Below are positions 1 to 8,268 of a stretch of DNA of 48,360 bases, piece after piece. Origin of the DNA: Saccharofermentans sp. (GTDB taxonomy: Bacteria; Bacillota; Clostridia; Saccharofermentanales; Saccharofermentanaceae); contig JAIKVV010000048.1 in NCBI GenBank assembly GCA_024685385.1, forward strand, positions 1-48,360, in the 5' to 3' direction. Within the stretch, counting starts at the first letter, position 1; each line of letters starts with the position of its first letter. The notes under the pieces are model-generated. The model was not told where the DNA came from, searched no databases, and saw only the letters and a list, made by a program, of their open reading frames with translations. A program made the translations under genes and the position numbers.

Positions 1-157
1 TTTTTGTATATCTTGCACAAACCCGGGCCATGGTTTTAGGGCATAAGGCTTCCTTTAAATCGTTAAAGTGTTGCATTTATTTTGGATAAATGATAACCTA
101 CATAACAGACATTGATCCGTCAGGATTTAGATTTTCAGATACAGGAGGTAATAAAAA

Positions 158-349
158 ATGGCTGATATAACAAAAGATATGACTATAGGCGAAGCTCTTA
201 TGCTCAAGCCTGAGATCGCACCCGTACTTTTGGGCATGGGAATGCACTGTCTGGGTTGTCCCGCATCACAGGGCGAGAGCCTTGAGGAAGCGGCAATGGT
301 TCACGGAATGGACGTGGATGAGCTGATGGGCCAGATCGCAGCTGTCTGA
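158..349 (+). CDS. DUF1858 domain protein with CxxC motif
   Basis: A 63-residue protein that is almost wholly one DUF1858 domain, a small helical fold often found next to or fused with redox and hybrid-cluster-type proteins. A CLGC motif at about residues 31-34 could form a disulfide or bind metal, as is usual in the family. The biochemical role is unknown. The start is supported by an AGGAGG ribosome site about 7 bases upstream. A weak promoter (TTGCAT at 71-76, 17-base spacer, TAACCT at 94-99) may drive it. Nothing recognisable lies in bases 1-157. The gene converges on mecA and shares a hairpin terminator with it. Confidence 0.85.
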   Translation: MADITKDMTIGEALMLKPEIAPVLLGMGMHCLGCPASQGESLEEAAMVHGMDVDELMGQIAAV

Positions 350-373
350 TCGATACGAAAAAGAGACATCAAA

Positions 374-397
374 AAACCCCTGCAGATGCAGGGGTTT
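374..397. terminator. Bidirectional terminator between DUF1858 gene and mecA
   Basis: A perfect 10-bp stem, AAACCCCTGC and GCAGGGGTTT, closes a 4-base loop. On the minus strand it runs into TTTTTT, a strong intrinsic terminator for mecA. On the plus strand it ends the DUF1858 transcript with a shorter T run. Confidence 0.85.
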
Positions 398-410
398 AAT
401 TATGCCAAAA

Positions 411-1151
411 TCAGGTAAACATTAACTTCTGTAATGCGTCATCCTTAATGATGAGTCCGCCGTGCTCGTCAAGATAAGCAATGGTCACATCGGTCAGGTT
501 CTCCATGATCCCGTATTCCGAAGCTATATTACATACCTTGTTGAAGTCCTCCCTCGTATGGTTGGACTTAAGGACAAAGAGCAGGTACTTACCGTTCCTG
601 TCATCCTTGTAGAGTGAACTCCTGCCGGTATAAAAGCCCGACAGAACATGGGCCAGCCTCGTGATCTGGTCAAGGTCGGTAAAGGAGAATACCTTGCACA
701 GTTCACCTTCATCGGCTTCCTTGTCCGTATTAGCCTTGCCGTCTGTCGCCATCCTCTCGGTCTCTTCCTTAAGACGCTTGAAAAGATCGAGCACATTCTC
801 GGCTCCCTCGGTGAAGGTCTGGAGCATGTTCTCTATTGAAGAATCACCGTCATCCTCATGTACCGACGGGGCAAAGTTACTGAACCTCGTATCCAGCTCC
901 TCGGGATCCTCAACCTTGGTAATGATGAGCACGATACAGTCGGCCGATAAGGGAATAGCCTCTATCATCAAAGGAATGTCCTCGGCTTCAAAACCGAATT
1001 CATATGAAGCCTGCTGCATCATATCCCTGAAAAGCGTCTTGGCCTTCTCCGTTCCGTAGGCCAGTTCACTGATCTTAAGCTGCCTGTCGGCAAGATCGGC
1101 CTTGGTTAATGTACAACGAATCTGATTGTCGTTAACCTTCTCGAGCTTCAT
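411..1151 (-). CDS. mecA: Adaptor protein MecA
   Basis: A 246-residue MecA-family adaptor, the usual length for Firmicutes. MecA delivers substrates to the ClpC-ClpP protease and stimulates ClpC assembly. The N-terminal substrate-binding domain (about residues 1-100) and the C-terminal ClpC-binding domain (about 150-246) are joined by an acidic linker rich in Asp and Glu. The gene is monocistronic: it has its own promoter (1189-1216), an AAAGGATG-type ribosome site before ATG 1151, and a strong terminator downstream. MecA is normally controlled by proteolysis and substrate competition; nothing special is seen in its leader. Confidence 0.92.
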   Translation of the reverse strand: MKLEKVNDNQIRCTLTKADLADRQLKISELAYGTEKAKTLFRDMMQQASYEFGFEAEDIPLMIEAIPLSADCIVLIITKVEDPEELDTRFSNFAPSVHEDDGDSSIENMLQTFTEGAENVLDLFKRLKEETERMATDGKANTDKEADEGELCKVFSFTDLDQITRLAHVLSGFYTGRSSLYKDDRNGKYLLFVLKSNHTREDFNKVCNIASEYGIMENLTDVTIAYLDEHGGLIIKDDALQKLMFT

Positions 1152-1188
1152 AGAATCACATCCTTTCTTCCTAATATTTGTCTTATAT

Positions 1189-1216
1189 AGTATATCGAAT
1201 AAAATGGATTAGTCAA
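1189..1216 (-). promoter_or_regulatory. SigA-type promoter of mecA
   Basis: On the minus strand TTGACT (plus 1211-1216) is followed by a 16-base spacer and TATACT (plus 1189-1194). It lies 38-65 bases upstream of the mecA start. Confidence 0.7.
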
Positions 1217-1329
1217 TAACCGCCTTTGGGGAAAAATCACCAAAAATTCACATTTTTTATACCCCTCAAACGCATTGACATTTGTTGATATTCACGTTTC
1301 TGTAAAAATCACTCTCAAACCCTTGAAAA

Positions 1330-1520
1330 CAGGCCATTTTTATTGTAGCATTGGCCTCGAAGACTTCCTTCGTAATCGGTAATGGAAGGAGGGTTGTAAG
1401 AATAACTTTACCTATTTATATTTTACCTCATTTTTGAGTTTTTTTCCAGTGGTCTTCGATCCTTTCGAAGCCACTCTCAACCTGGATGATTTCAGGTTTC
1501 TTCAGCCGTAAGGCTGTCAA
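1330..1520. other. Gene-free structured segment, candidate noncoding RNA
   Basis: Part of the 0.7-kb gap between mecA and pflA. No ORF with a ribosome site is seen. It holds a run of hairpins: a stem in 1364-1391 (CTTCCTT with AAGGAGG); a strong 11-bp stem with one bulge at 1448-1475 (AGTGG plus CTTCGA with TCGAAG plus CCACT); AACCTG with CAGGTT at 1479-1498; and CAGCC with GGCTG around a GTAA loop at 1503-1516. A short CTCA/TGAG stem followed by seven or more T at about 1427-1446 could terminate a plus-strand transcript. I could not match it to 6S, SRP, tmRNA or RNase P RNA by eye, and the strand is undecided. Confidence 0.35.
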
Positions 1521-1642
1521 TTTTACTCAATCACAATGAATCTACTCCTTAATGTGTATAAGTAAAATAATTCCTTAATCAGTCATTTATTTGACGATCT
1601 TAACGTAAATCCATTAAGTTCTTACACGCGACGGAAGCCTTT

Positions 1643-1833
1643 GCCGGACAATGATCGTATCACGAATGTAACCATTGTATATGCTGTACTTATAAGTTAA
1701 CGTCCGGCTCATAAAAACCAGTGCAAAATAACCTTAAAAGGGAATAGAACGATCCGGCTGAAAATGCTCTTGTCAATTTTGGTTCATAATAAGAGCAGAC
1801 CTTCATGCATGCCGGATCGTTCTGTGCTATAAT
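1643..1833 (+). promoter_or_regulatory. pflA upstream region with nested inverted repeats and -10 box
   Basis: Two large inverted repeats precede pflA. The first pairs GCCGGAC (about 1643-1650) with GTCCGGC (about 1702-1709) and encloses ACAATG/CATTGT. The second is a perfect 12-bp repeat, GAACGATCCGGC at 1747-1758 and GCCGGATCGTTC at 1811-1822, which encloses a 7-bp hairpin, TGCTCTT (1765-1771) and AAGAGCA (1791-1797). A TATAAT -10 box follows at 1828-1833, so the second arm covers the expected -35 region. It could be an operator, a structured RNA end, or a leader if a promoter lies further up (TTGACG near 1593). Confidence 0.5.
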
Positions 1834-1858
1834 GTTAAAAAACAAACAGGAGGGCTAT

Positions 1859-2611
1859 ATGAACGGAAGAATACACTCACTCGAATCCTTCGGAACCGTA
1901 GACGGACCCGGAACACGCTTTGTTGTTTTTGTCCAGGGCTGTCCAATGAGGTGCCTCTACTGCCACAATCCGGATACCTGGGCCATGGTAGGCGGAACGG
2001 AGATGACGCCCGAAGACGTATATGCTCAATACAAGAGAAATGAGCCCTTCTATAAGACAGGGGGGATAACGGTAACCGGCGGCGAGCCCCTGATGCAGGT
2101 TGATTTTTTGATCGACCTCTTTACTCTCGCCAAGAAGGATAATGTGCATACCTGCATAGATACTTCCGGGATCGCTTTCAAGCCGGGCAATGCTCCCTTT
2201 ATAGAGAAGCTTGATAAGCTTATGGAACTGACGGACCTTGTCATGCTGGATATCAAGCATATCGATCCCGAGAAGCACAAGGAGCTTACCTCCCAGCCAA
2301 ATGACGGGATACTGGCCTTCGCCGAATACCTTGATACCAAGGATGTAGATATCTGGATAAGACATGTGGTCGTTCCCGGATATACCGATGATGACGAATA
2401 CCTCTATAAACTGGGCTTCTTTATCGGCGGCCTCCACAACCTTAAGGCTCTCGATGTTCTTCCCTACCATACCATGGGTGTCGTGAAGTACGAGAAGCTG
2501 GGATACGATTATCCCCTTAAGGATGTGCCTGCCATGGACAAGAACGAAGTCATCAAGAAGAAAGAGGTAGTCCTTGACGGAATAAGGAAGAGACGGGCCT
2601 CACTTAAATAA
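1859..2611 (+). CDS. pflA: Pyruvate formate-lyase activating enzyme (radical SAM)
   Basis: A 250-residue radical SAM enzyme that installs the glycyl radical on pyruvate formate-lyase, using a [4Fe-4S] cluster and S-adenosylmethionine. The cluster-binding CX3CX2C motif is visible at C28, C32 and C35, followed by the TGGEP SAM-binding motif. The length matches PflA. The start at 1859 is preferred over an in-frame ATG at 1805 because AGGAGGG sits 5 bases before 1859 and the -10 box at 1828 lies downstream of 1805. No pflB is adjacent, although it is a usual neighbour. The next gene is a ferredoxin with its own promoter. Confidence 0.92.
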   Translation: MNGRIHSLESFGTVDGPGTRFVVFVQGCPMRCLYCHNPDTWAMVGGTEMTPEDVYAQYKRNEPFYKTGGITVTGGEPLMQVDFLIDLFTLAKKDNVHTCIDTSGIAFKPGNAPFIEKLDKLMELTDLVMLDIKHIDPEKHKELTSQPNDGILAFAEYLDTKDVDIWIRHVVVPGYTDDDEYLYKLGFFIGGLHNLKALDVLPYHTMGVVKYEKLGYDYPLKDVPAMDKNEVIKKKEVVLDGIRKRRASLK

Positions 2612-2612
2612 A

Positions 2613-2648
2613 TTAGCATGTACTAATCACATTCCGTTAGGGTATAAT
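2613..2648 (+). promoter_or_regulatory. Ferredoxin promoter with TTAG-N6-CTAA dyad
   Basis: A dyad TTAG (2613-2616), six bases, CTAA (2623-2626) lies 16 bases before a TATAAT -10 box (2643-2648), over the -35 position. Two dyads of identical geometry precede the second feoAB gene at 26033-26095. The form resembles DtxR/IdeR/MntR-type metal-regulator boxes, so metal repression is inferred. Confidence 0.5.
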
Positions 2649-2684
2649 TCTGTCGATGGATGATTATAAAAGGAGGGTAATGCT

Positions 2685-2855
2685 ATGGCTTATTGTATAG
2701 GTGATTCATGCATCAGCTGCGGTACCTGTGAGGGTCAGTGCCCTGTAGGCGCTATCTCCGCTGCTGAAGGCAAGTTCGAGATCGATGCCGATAAGTGTGT
2801 CAGCTGCGGTGCCTGCGCAGGAGCATGTCCTGTAGGTGCTATCGAAGCAGACTAA
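2685..2855 (+). CDS. 2[4Fe-4S] ferredoxin
   Basis: A 56-residue clostridial-type ferredoxin, a soluble low-potential electron carrier for anaerobic redox enzymes. Two CX2CX2CX3CP motifs are present: C9, C12, C15, C19 and C38, C41, C44, C48. Each is followed by VGAI, and the two halves are an evident internal repeat. An extra Cys sits at residue 4. AGGAGGG lies 7 bases before the ATG; an ATG at 2680 is out of frame. A long perfect hairpin follows, and a dyad resembling a metal-regulator box overlaps the promoter. The real redox partner is not shown by the context, although pflA is directly upstream. Confidence 0.93.
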   Translation: MAYCIGDSCISCGTCEGQCPVGAISAAEGKFEIDADKCVSCGACAGACPVGAIEAD

Positions 2856-2869
2856 TCGTTTTTATCGAG

Positions 2870-2907
2870 AATAAGAAAGAGAGGGCAATGTCCCTCTCTT
2901 TCTTATT
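2870..2907. terminator. Bidirectional terminator between ferredoxin gene and dnaB
   Basis: A perfect 16-bp stem (AATAAGAAAGAGAGGG with its complement) closes a 6-base loop. It lies between two convergent genes and ends within two bases of the dnaB stop. Confidence 0.8.
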
Positions 2908-2908
2908 T

Positions 2909-4240
2909 CTAACTTTTAACCTTGTTTGCAAACTTAGTGTAGTCAGGCAGCCAAACCAGTTCCACGGTTCCGATCGGGCCGTTACGCTGCTTGGCGATGA
3001 TCACTTCTGCGATCCCCCTCTTATCTGATTCTTTATTATAGTAATCATCCCTGTATAAGAACATTACCACATCCGCGTCCTGCTCAATGGCTCCGGACTC
3101 ACGAAGGTCTGACAGCATGGGCCTGTGATCGTCCCTCTTCTCAACCGCACGCGACAGCTGGGACAGGGCTACAACGGGAACGTTAAGCTCTCTGGCCAGT
3201 GCCTTAAGAGACCTTGATATCTCCGAGATCTCCTGCTGTCTTGAATCCGCCCGGCCGTGACCCGACATAAGCTGTAAGTAGTCTATTATGACCACAGACA
3301 GTTCATGCTCCTGATGGTACCTGCGGCATTTGGACCTAAGCTCCGTGATGCTTATACCCGGGGTATCGTCTATTATAAGCTTTGACTTTGCGATCACCTC
3401 GGCACCCTCAACTATGCTCTCCCAGTCTCCGTCAGACATTGAACCTGTCCTTATGGCCTGGGAATTGACCCTTGATTCAAGTGACAGAAGCCTGTTTACA
3501 AGCTGCTCCTTACTCATCTCAAGAGAAAAAATGACCGCGCATTTATTATCCTTAAAACATATATGCTGTGCCATGTTCAGCACAAAAGCCGTCTTACCCA
3601 TGGAAGGACGGGCTGCTATGAGCACCAGATCCGAAGGCTGAAGACCTGCTGTCTTATAATCCAGGTCCGTGAATCCGGTTGCGATACCGGTAACGTTACC
3701 CTTATTCTTTGATACTGCGCTAATATGGGCAAGGGCGTCCACAACTACCTGGCGGATGGGAATATAATCCTCACCGCTGCGGCCCGAAACGATATTGAAG
3801 ATCCTCTTCTCAGCCTCGGCCAGGATATCATCTGTTGATTCCCTGGGATTGTAGCATTCGTTGCTTATCTCATCGTTAAGCCTGATAAGCTTGCGAAGGA
3901 TGGCCTTGTCACTTACGATCCCGGCATATTCCCTGATATTGGCGGAAGTATAGGTGTTGTTTACTATATCCACCATATACTCCATGTTGCTTATCTCTTC
4001 GGGAACATCCATCTCCTTAAGCCTGGCCTTAAGGGTCACCAGATCGACCGGCTTCGCACTGTTGAAAAGGTCAACCATGGCCGAAAACAGGATACCGTAC
4101 TGCTTCTCGTAGAAATCGTCCTTATTCAGTATTTCGGATGCAACCACGATCGCATCCTTATCCATGAGCATACTGCCTATGACCGACTGTTCAGCTTCCC
4201 TGTCATGAGGCATTACCCTCTTTAATACTGCATCACTCAC
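2909..4240 (-). CDS. dnaB: Replicative DNA helicase DnaB
   Basis: A 443-residue hexameric helicase (DnaC in Bacillus naming) that unwinds DNA ahead of the replication fork using ATP. The N-terminal domain (about residues 8-110) begins with the family pattern PHDREAEQSVIGSML. The C-terminal RecA-like motor has a Walker A ARPSMGKT, a Walker B VVIIDYLQLM and the conserved LSQLSR segment. The start is GTG, supported by GGAGG 7-8 bases upstream. It is the last gene of gdpP-rplI-dnaB, a conserved Firmicutes arrangement, and 21 bases separate it from rplI. Confidence 0.95.
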   Translation of the reverse strand: MSDAVLKRVMPHDREAEQSVIGSMLMDKDAIVVASEILNKDDFYEKQYGILFSAMVDLFNSAKPVDLVTLKARLKEMDVPEEISNMEYMVDIVNNTYTSANIREYAGIVSDKAILRKLIRLNDEISNECYNPRESTDDILAEAEKRIFNIVSGRSGEDYIPIRQVVVDALAHISAVSKNKGNVTGIATGFTDLDYKTAGLQPSDLVLIAARPSMGKTAFVLNMAQHICFKDNKCAVIFSLEMSKEQLVNRLLSLESRVNSQAIRTGSMSDGDWESIVEGAEVIAKSKLIIDDTPGISITELRSKCRRYHQEHELSVVIIDYLQLMSGHGRADSRQQEISEISRSLKALARELNVPVVALSQLSRAVEKRDDHRPMLSDLRESGAIEQDADVVMFLYRDDYYNKESDKRGIAEVIIAKQRNGPIGTVELVWLPDYTKFANKVKS

Positions 4241-4261
4241 CGTGCAGCCTCCATCTAAAGT

Positions 4262-4708
4262 TTACTCTTCCTCAACCTTAACCTTAAGCTTACCCGTTAC
4301 CTTGGGATGAAGCTTAACCGTTACCTCATAAGTTCCCAGACTCTTGATAGGATCGTTTATCACTATCTTCTTCTTATCTATATCGAGTCCGTGCTGCTTT
4401 AGTGCCTCTTCGGCTATTTCCTTGCTGGATACGGATCCGAAGGTCTTGCCTCCCTCACCGGCCTTAAGCTTTACGACTACCGTCTTCTCTTCAAGTGTTG
4501 CTGCCATATCCTTTGCATCCTGCAGGTTCTGAGCGGCAACCTTCTCATCATTTGCCTTCTTGAGCTTAAGATCGTTTAAGTTCTTATTGTTCGCTTCCAC
4601 TCCCTTTTTCTTGGTAATGAGGAAGTTCTTGGCGTAACCGTCACTGACATCCACAACGTCTCCCTTTTTACCAAGGGACTTAACATCTTCAAGCAAAATC
4701 ACCTTCAT
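4262..4708 (-). CDS. rplI: 50S ribosomal protein L9
   Basis: A 148-residue ribosomal protein L9. L9 binds 23S rRNA near the L1 stalk and helps hold reading frame. The N-terminal RNA-binding domain begins MKVILLEDVKSLGKKGDVV and carries the DGYAKNFL signature; a long Lys-rich connecting helix (about 40-75) leads to the C-terminal domain. The length is typical. The start codon directly follows the gdpP stop (TAG then ATG), which suggests coupled translation within gdpP-rplI-dnaB. Confidence 0.95.
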   Translation of the reverse strand: MKVILLEDVKSLGKKGDVVDVSDGYAKNFLITKKKGVEANNKNLNDLKLKKANDEKVAAQNLQDAKDMAATLEEKTVVVKLKAGEGGKTFGSVSSKEIAEEALKQHGLDIDKKKIVINDPIKSLGTYEVTVKLHPKVTGKLKVKVEEE

Positions 4709-6754
4709 CTATATCGCACCTTCCTTCTGCATATTTTCAAGCGTCTCCATCATCAGATTGCGGGCATCCTCAAGACTCATGTTCTCAAGCTGTGCACCTG
4801 CTATGTTCAGATGGCCTCCGCCACCGAGTCTCTCCATTATGATCTGGACATTGACCTCATCTATCGATCTGGCTGAGATGTAGATCATGTTATTGTATTC
4901 GGTAAGGACAAATGATGCCTTTATACCGTTGATGTTAAGGAGTTCATTTGCAGCCTGAGCCCCGATAACGGTAGGAGAATCAATACCTGCTCCGTCAAAG
5001 AGGGATATGGCAAATACATCATTGAACACCTCAAAGGTCCTGACCGCATCAGTACGCGCCCTGTAGGCTTCCATATCTGTCCTGAAGAGCTTACGCACGC
5101 GTGTTACATCCGCCCCGTTCCTTCGAAGGTAAGCAGCTGCCTCGAAGGTCCTTACACCGGTCTTGGTCATGAAGTTATTGGTATCCACCATCATACCGGA
5201 GTACAGGCAGTCAGCCTCTATCGGCTTAAGCTTGATATCCTCGCCTATGTACTGGAGTATCTCAGCGACCATTTCCGAAGCCGAAGAAGCATACGGCTCA
5301 ATATATGAAAGGGTCGCATTGTCTATCCTCTCGGAACCCTGCCTGTGATGGTCGAGTACCACGATCGTCTTACATCTGTTTATAAGATCGGCACACTCCG
5401 TACGGCTGGGCCTGTTAACATCCACCACTACCAGTACCGTATGAGGATCTACTGCTTCAAGTGCCTGCATGGAATTAAAGATAAGGTCGTCGTCATACTC
5501 GCCCGATCCTACCATGCTCTCATACAGGGGACGTATGGATGTTGTCACTTCATTTACTACTATATGAACCTTCTTGCCGAAAGCCTTGGCTGCCCGGTAA
5601 ACACCGACCGCCGAGCCGAAAGCATCTACATCCGGCATCTTATGTCCCATTACGATTATCTTATCCGCACCCTCTATGATCTCGCGAAGTGCATGTGCCT
5701 TTACGCGGGCCTTGACACGGGTGTTCTTCTCGGACATCTGACTCTTGCCGCCGTAATAAGTGATGTTCTCGGGTGTCTTTACTACTGCCTGGTCGCCGCC
5801 GCGTCCAAGGGCCAGATCTATACATGTCCTTGCATACTCATAATTCTTAAGATAGGAACCTGCCTCCACGCCGACACCGATACTTAAGGTTACCGACATC
5901 TCGTTACCGATGTTCACGGTCTTGACATCCTCAAGGAGTTCAAACCTGTTGTCGCAGAGCTCCTTCAGATATTTCTTCTTAAGAAGGACTAGATATTTAT
6001 CCTTCTCAAGCTTCTTGACAAGGCCGTCATAGGAAGACATATATTTATTGATCTTCCTGTCGATAAGGGCCACAAGCAGTGACCTTCTTACTTCCTCGAT
6101 ACTTGACAGGGCTTCATCGAAATTATCGATATAGATAAGGGCTACCGAAAGCTTCTGCTCATCATTCTCGATCTGCAGCCTGTTGATCTTGGTCTCATCA
6201 AACATGAAGAGAGCTATGATATAGCTGTTCTGATCGAAGGATTCCATTATCTCCGATTCCGACATGATCGAAATGAGCGATACCTTCTTCATGCTGACCC
6301 GGTAATCACGGTCATCATGCTTTATCATCAGCTCAGTCTCATTCTCCATGCCCGGAAGCTGATTTTTAGTGATCGCCGGTATTATGGACGTGACAGACTT
6401 CTTGCAGTCGCGGCGCACCTTGAGGGTGTCTTCAAAGGACTCGTTGGTCCATATGATCTTACCCGACTCATCCAAAAGCGCATACGGTACTTCAAGATCT
6501 CTTAAGAGCTGGCGCTGTACCTGGCCATACTTTGTAGCAAAGCTGACAAATTCATTCAGCACAATGGTACGGCTCTTAAAATACAGCACAAGTGCAATGG
6601 TAATATATATGACCACAAAGACCGTAGTAACAATACCTGCCCTGCGGTCAAGGAAATACATACCTGTATTAAATAAGATCAACAATATGGAAAAAAGTAA
6701 AGGCCACAGCACGTATCCGCGTACATGTCCCTTAAACCCCATATTACGGCTCAT
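4709..6754 (-). CDS. gdpP: GdpP-type cyclic-di-AMP phosphodiesterase (DHH/DHHA1)
   Basis: A 681-residue membrane phosphodiesterase that hydrolyses c-di-AMP and so affects potassium balance, osmotic tolerance and cell-wall stress. Two transmembrane helices (about 12-34 and 40-60) are followed by a PAS-like region (about 85-190), a degenerate GGDEF region (about 200-320), a DHH domain and DHHA1. Metal-binding residues are visible: H371, D375, D377, D445 and DHH at 468-470, then GGGGH in DHHA1. The ribosome site is AGAGGA. It heads the operon with rplI and dnaB. Confidence 0.93.
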   Translation of the reverse strand: MSRNMGFKGHVRGYVLWPLLFSILLILFNTGMYFLDRRAGIVTTVFVVIYITIALVLYFKSRTIVLNEFVSFATKYGQVQRQLLRDLEVPYALLDESGKIIWTNESFEDTLKVRRDCKKSVTSIIPAITKNQLPGMENETELMIKHDDRDYRVSMKKVSLISIMSESEIMESFDQNSYIIALFMFDETKINRLQIENDEQKLSVALIYIDNFDEALSSIEEVRRSLLVALIDRKINKYMSSYDGLVKKLEKDKYLVLLKKKYLKELCDNRFELLEDVKTVNIGNEMSVTLSIGVGVEAGSYLKNYEYARTCIDLALGRGGDQAVVKTPENITYYGGKSQMSEKNTRVKARVKAHALREIIEGADKIIVMGHKMPDVDAFGSAVGVYRAAKAFGKKVHIVVNEVTTSIRPLYESMVGSGEYDDDLIFNSMQALEAVDPHTVLVVVDVNRPSRTECADLINRCKTIVVLDHHRQGSERIDNATLSYIEPYASSASEMVAEILQYIGEDIKLKPIEADCLYSGMMVDTNNFMTKTGVRTFEAAAYLRRNGADVTRVRKLFRTDMEAYRARTDAVRTFEVFNDVFAISLFDGAGIDSPTVIGAQAANELLNINGIKASFVLTEYNNMIYISARSIDEVNVQIIMERLGGGGHLNIAGAQLENMSLEDARNLMMETLENMQKEGAI

Positions 6755-6788
6755 GGTTATTCCTCTTGCTCAAAAACACAAATACCCA

Positions 6789-6820
6789 TTTAGTATATCA
6801 AATTTACTAAACAGCCACAA
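6789..6820 (-). promoter_or_regulatory. Promoter of gdpP-rplI-dnaB with inverted repeat
   Basis: On the minus strand TTGTGG (plus 6815-6820), a 17-base spacer and TATACT (plus 6792-6797) form a plausible promoter. A 7-bp inverted repeat, TTTAGTA (6789-6795) and TACTAAA (6805-6811), overlaps the -10 box and could be an operator. Confidence 0.5.
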
Positions 6821-6867
6821 CCACAACCCCTTGTGTAAGTCCCCTCTTTAAACCACTAACAGATGTA

Positions 6868-8268
6868 TTATGACAGGCGTTTCTTCAGCATTTCATACTC
6901 ATCCTTGAGCTCTATATAGGTGTCCACATCACCGCTTCCCGAGTCGGGATGATATATGAGACACAGCTTCTTATATCGCAGTGATAAGTCATCTATGGAA
7001 GTACATCCCTTAAAGTACTTGGTCGCAACACCTGCAACCTTCTGGTCGCTCTTGCCTGACCCTGAAGCATCTCCTGTTGTCCGCTTGTTTCTCTCTCTTC
7101 TTCTCTTCTCCTGACGCTGCTTTTCCTCCTCGCGCCTTCTCTGCTCATCCTCGGCCCTTCTCTTCTCCTCTTCCTGCCATTCTCTTCTTTCCTCTTCTTC
7201 CCTTGCCGCTCTCTCTTCCTGTTCCTTCTTTTCTCTCTCTTCGCGTTCCCTCTTACGTCTTGCCTGCTGGGCCTGGCTTCTTCTGTTCTGGGTGGCCTCC
7301 TTCATCCTGTCCTCGGTCTCGCGTTCCTTCCTTACGTTGATCGTGTTCTTAAGCATCTCGATGTCATTCGAAAGGGCCGTAATCCTAGTTTCATATTCAA
7401 GCTTTAATGAGCTGTTCCTGTAGTAATCATGGTAGATCGAGTCAAGTTCCTCTATTATTCCGTCAAGTATCTCAAGTTCGTTCTCGGTAAGCTCTTCCCT
7501 GCTTGCAAGCTCGGTGATCCTGTGCCTGTACTTATCAAGTTCATCCCTTATATCATCGCTGTCTTCCTTCTCATCGGCATAGTCGGGGACTATCTTCTTT
7601 CGAAGTTCCCTTATAAGACCGGAAAAGGTATCTCCCGACTTATCCAGAGCGTCATCAAATTCATCCCTGAGAAGCTTTCCGTAATTGACGGTCCTCTTGA
7701 CGATATGGCTCCAGTCGCTTCCTATATCATGACTTCCGTCACTGCCTTCTCCCCCGTAAGCGGAATACCTCCTCTTAACGGGACCCTTGCTCTTATATGC
7801 GGCATATGCACACATGATGAATGCAAAGCTGGCCAAATAGATCATGGCAAATATGACCGAACTCTCCTGGAAAGCCATCCATTCAACCACCGTAAACATG
7901 GCTGCATAGAAAAAGGCATTTACAAGTATGACAAAGATATTTCTTGAACGTGAGTGATATGTGGCTGTTGCTTCAGCAACCATATACTTATAGCCCATAC
8001 ACAGAAGACATATAACAGCGGACAGCCATCCCCTGTTAAAGTCAAGTATCACGGCAAGTGACAGCCCGAACACGAACCCGTTCGTTACAAAGAGCATTGT
8101 TCGGATGGACGGATTGTTATTTGCCGCATTTAAGATAAGTTCATAAAATACAAAGGCTGCAACAACAAGAAATATAGTCGCCGCAGGACTTAAATGTACC
8201 GCCCTCGAAACGCCTATGGCTGTTACAAACACCATTATTATGGAAATGATATTATCGATCTTCTGCAT
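6868..8268 (-). CDS. Membrane protein with coiled coil and C-terminal J domain
   Basis: A 466-residue protein with four to six hydrophobic segments in residues 1-160, a long charged region (about 180-400) that includes a coiled coil and a Glu/Arg/Lys-rich tract, and a C-terminal J-like domain. An HPD motif at residues 440-442 in the context IYHPDSG is the DnaK-contacting signature. I infer a membrane-anchored J protein that brings DnaK to the inner face of the membrane; its clients are unknown. The start overlaps the end of larC by 17 bases, so it is translated from the same message. The link to nickel-cofactor genes may be positional only. Confidence 0.75.
   Translation of the reverse strand: MQKIDNIISIIMVFVTAIGVSRAVHLSPAATIFLVVAAFVFYELILNAANNNPSIRTMLFVTNGFVFGLSLAVILDFNRGWLSAVICLLCMGYKYMVAEATATYHSRSRNIFVILVNAFFYAAMFTVVEWMAFQESSVIFAMIYLASFAFIMCAYAAYKSKGPVKRRYSAYGGEGSDGSHDIGSDWSHIVKRTVNYGKLLRDEFDDALDKSGDTFSGLIRELRKKIVPDYADEKEDSDDIRDELDKYRHRITELASREELTENELEILDGIIEELDSIYHDYYRNSSLKLEYETRITALSNDIEMLKNTINVRKERETEDRMKEATQNRRSQAQQARRKREREEREKKEQEERAAREEEERREWQEEEKRRAEDEQRRREEEKQRQEKRRRERNKRTTGDASGSGKSDQKVAGVATKYFKGCTSIDDLSLRYKKLCLIYHPDSGSGDVDTYIELKDEYEMLKKRLS

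Noticed and set aside
661..1059. 132-codon open frame on the plus strand opposite mecA
   Set aside because: It is antisense to a confident mecA, Ser-rich, has no ribosome site, and is a codon-bias shadow.
1805..1858. Upstream extension of pflA to an ATG at 1805
   Set aside because: The extension crosses the inverted repeat and lies upstream of the -10 box; the ribosome site points to 1859.
6789..6811. TTTAGTA/TACTAAA repeat as a fourth metal-regulator box
   Set aside because: The spacing between TTAG and CTAA differs from the N6 of the other three and the gene is gdpP, so it is kept only as a possible operator.
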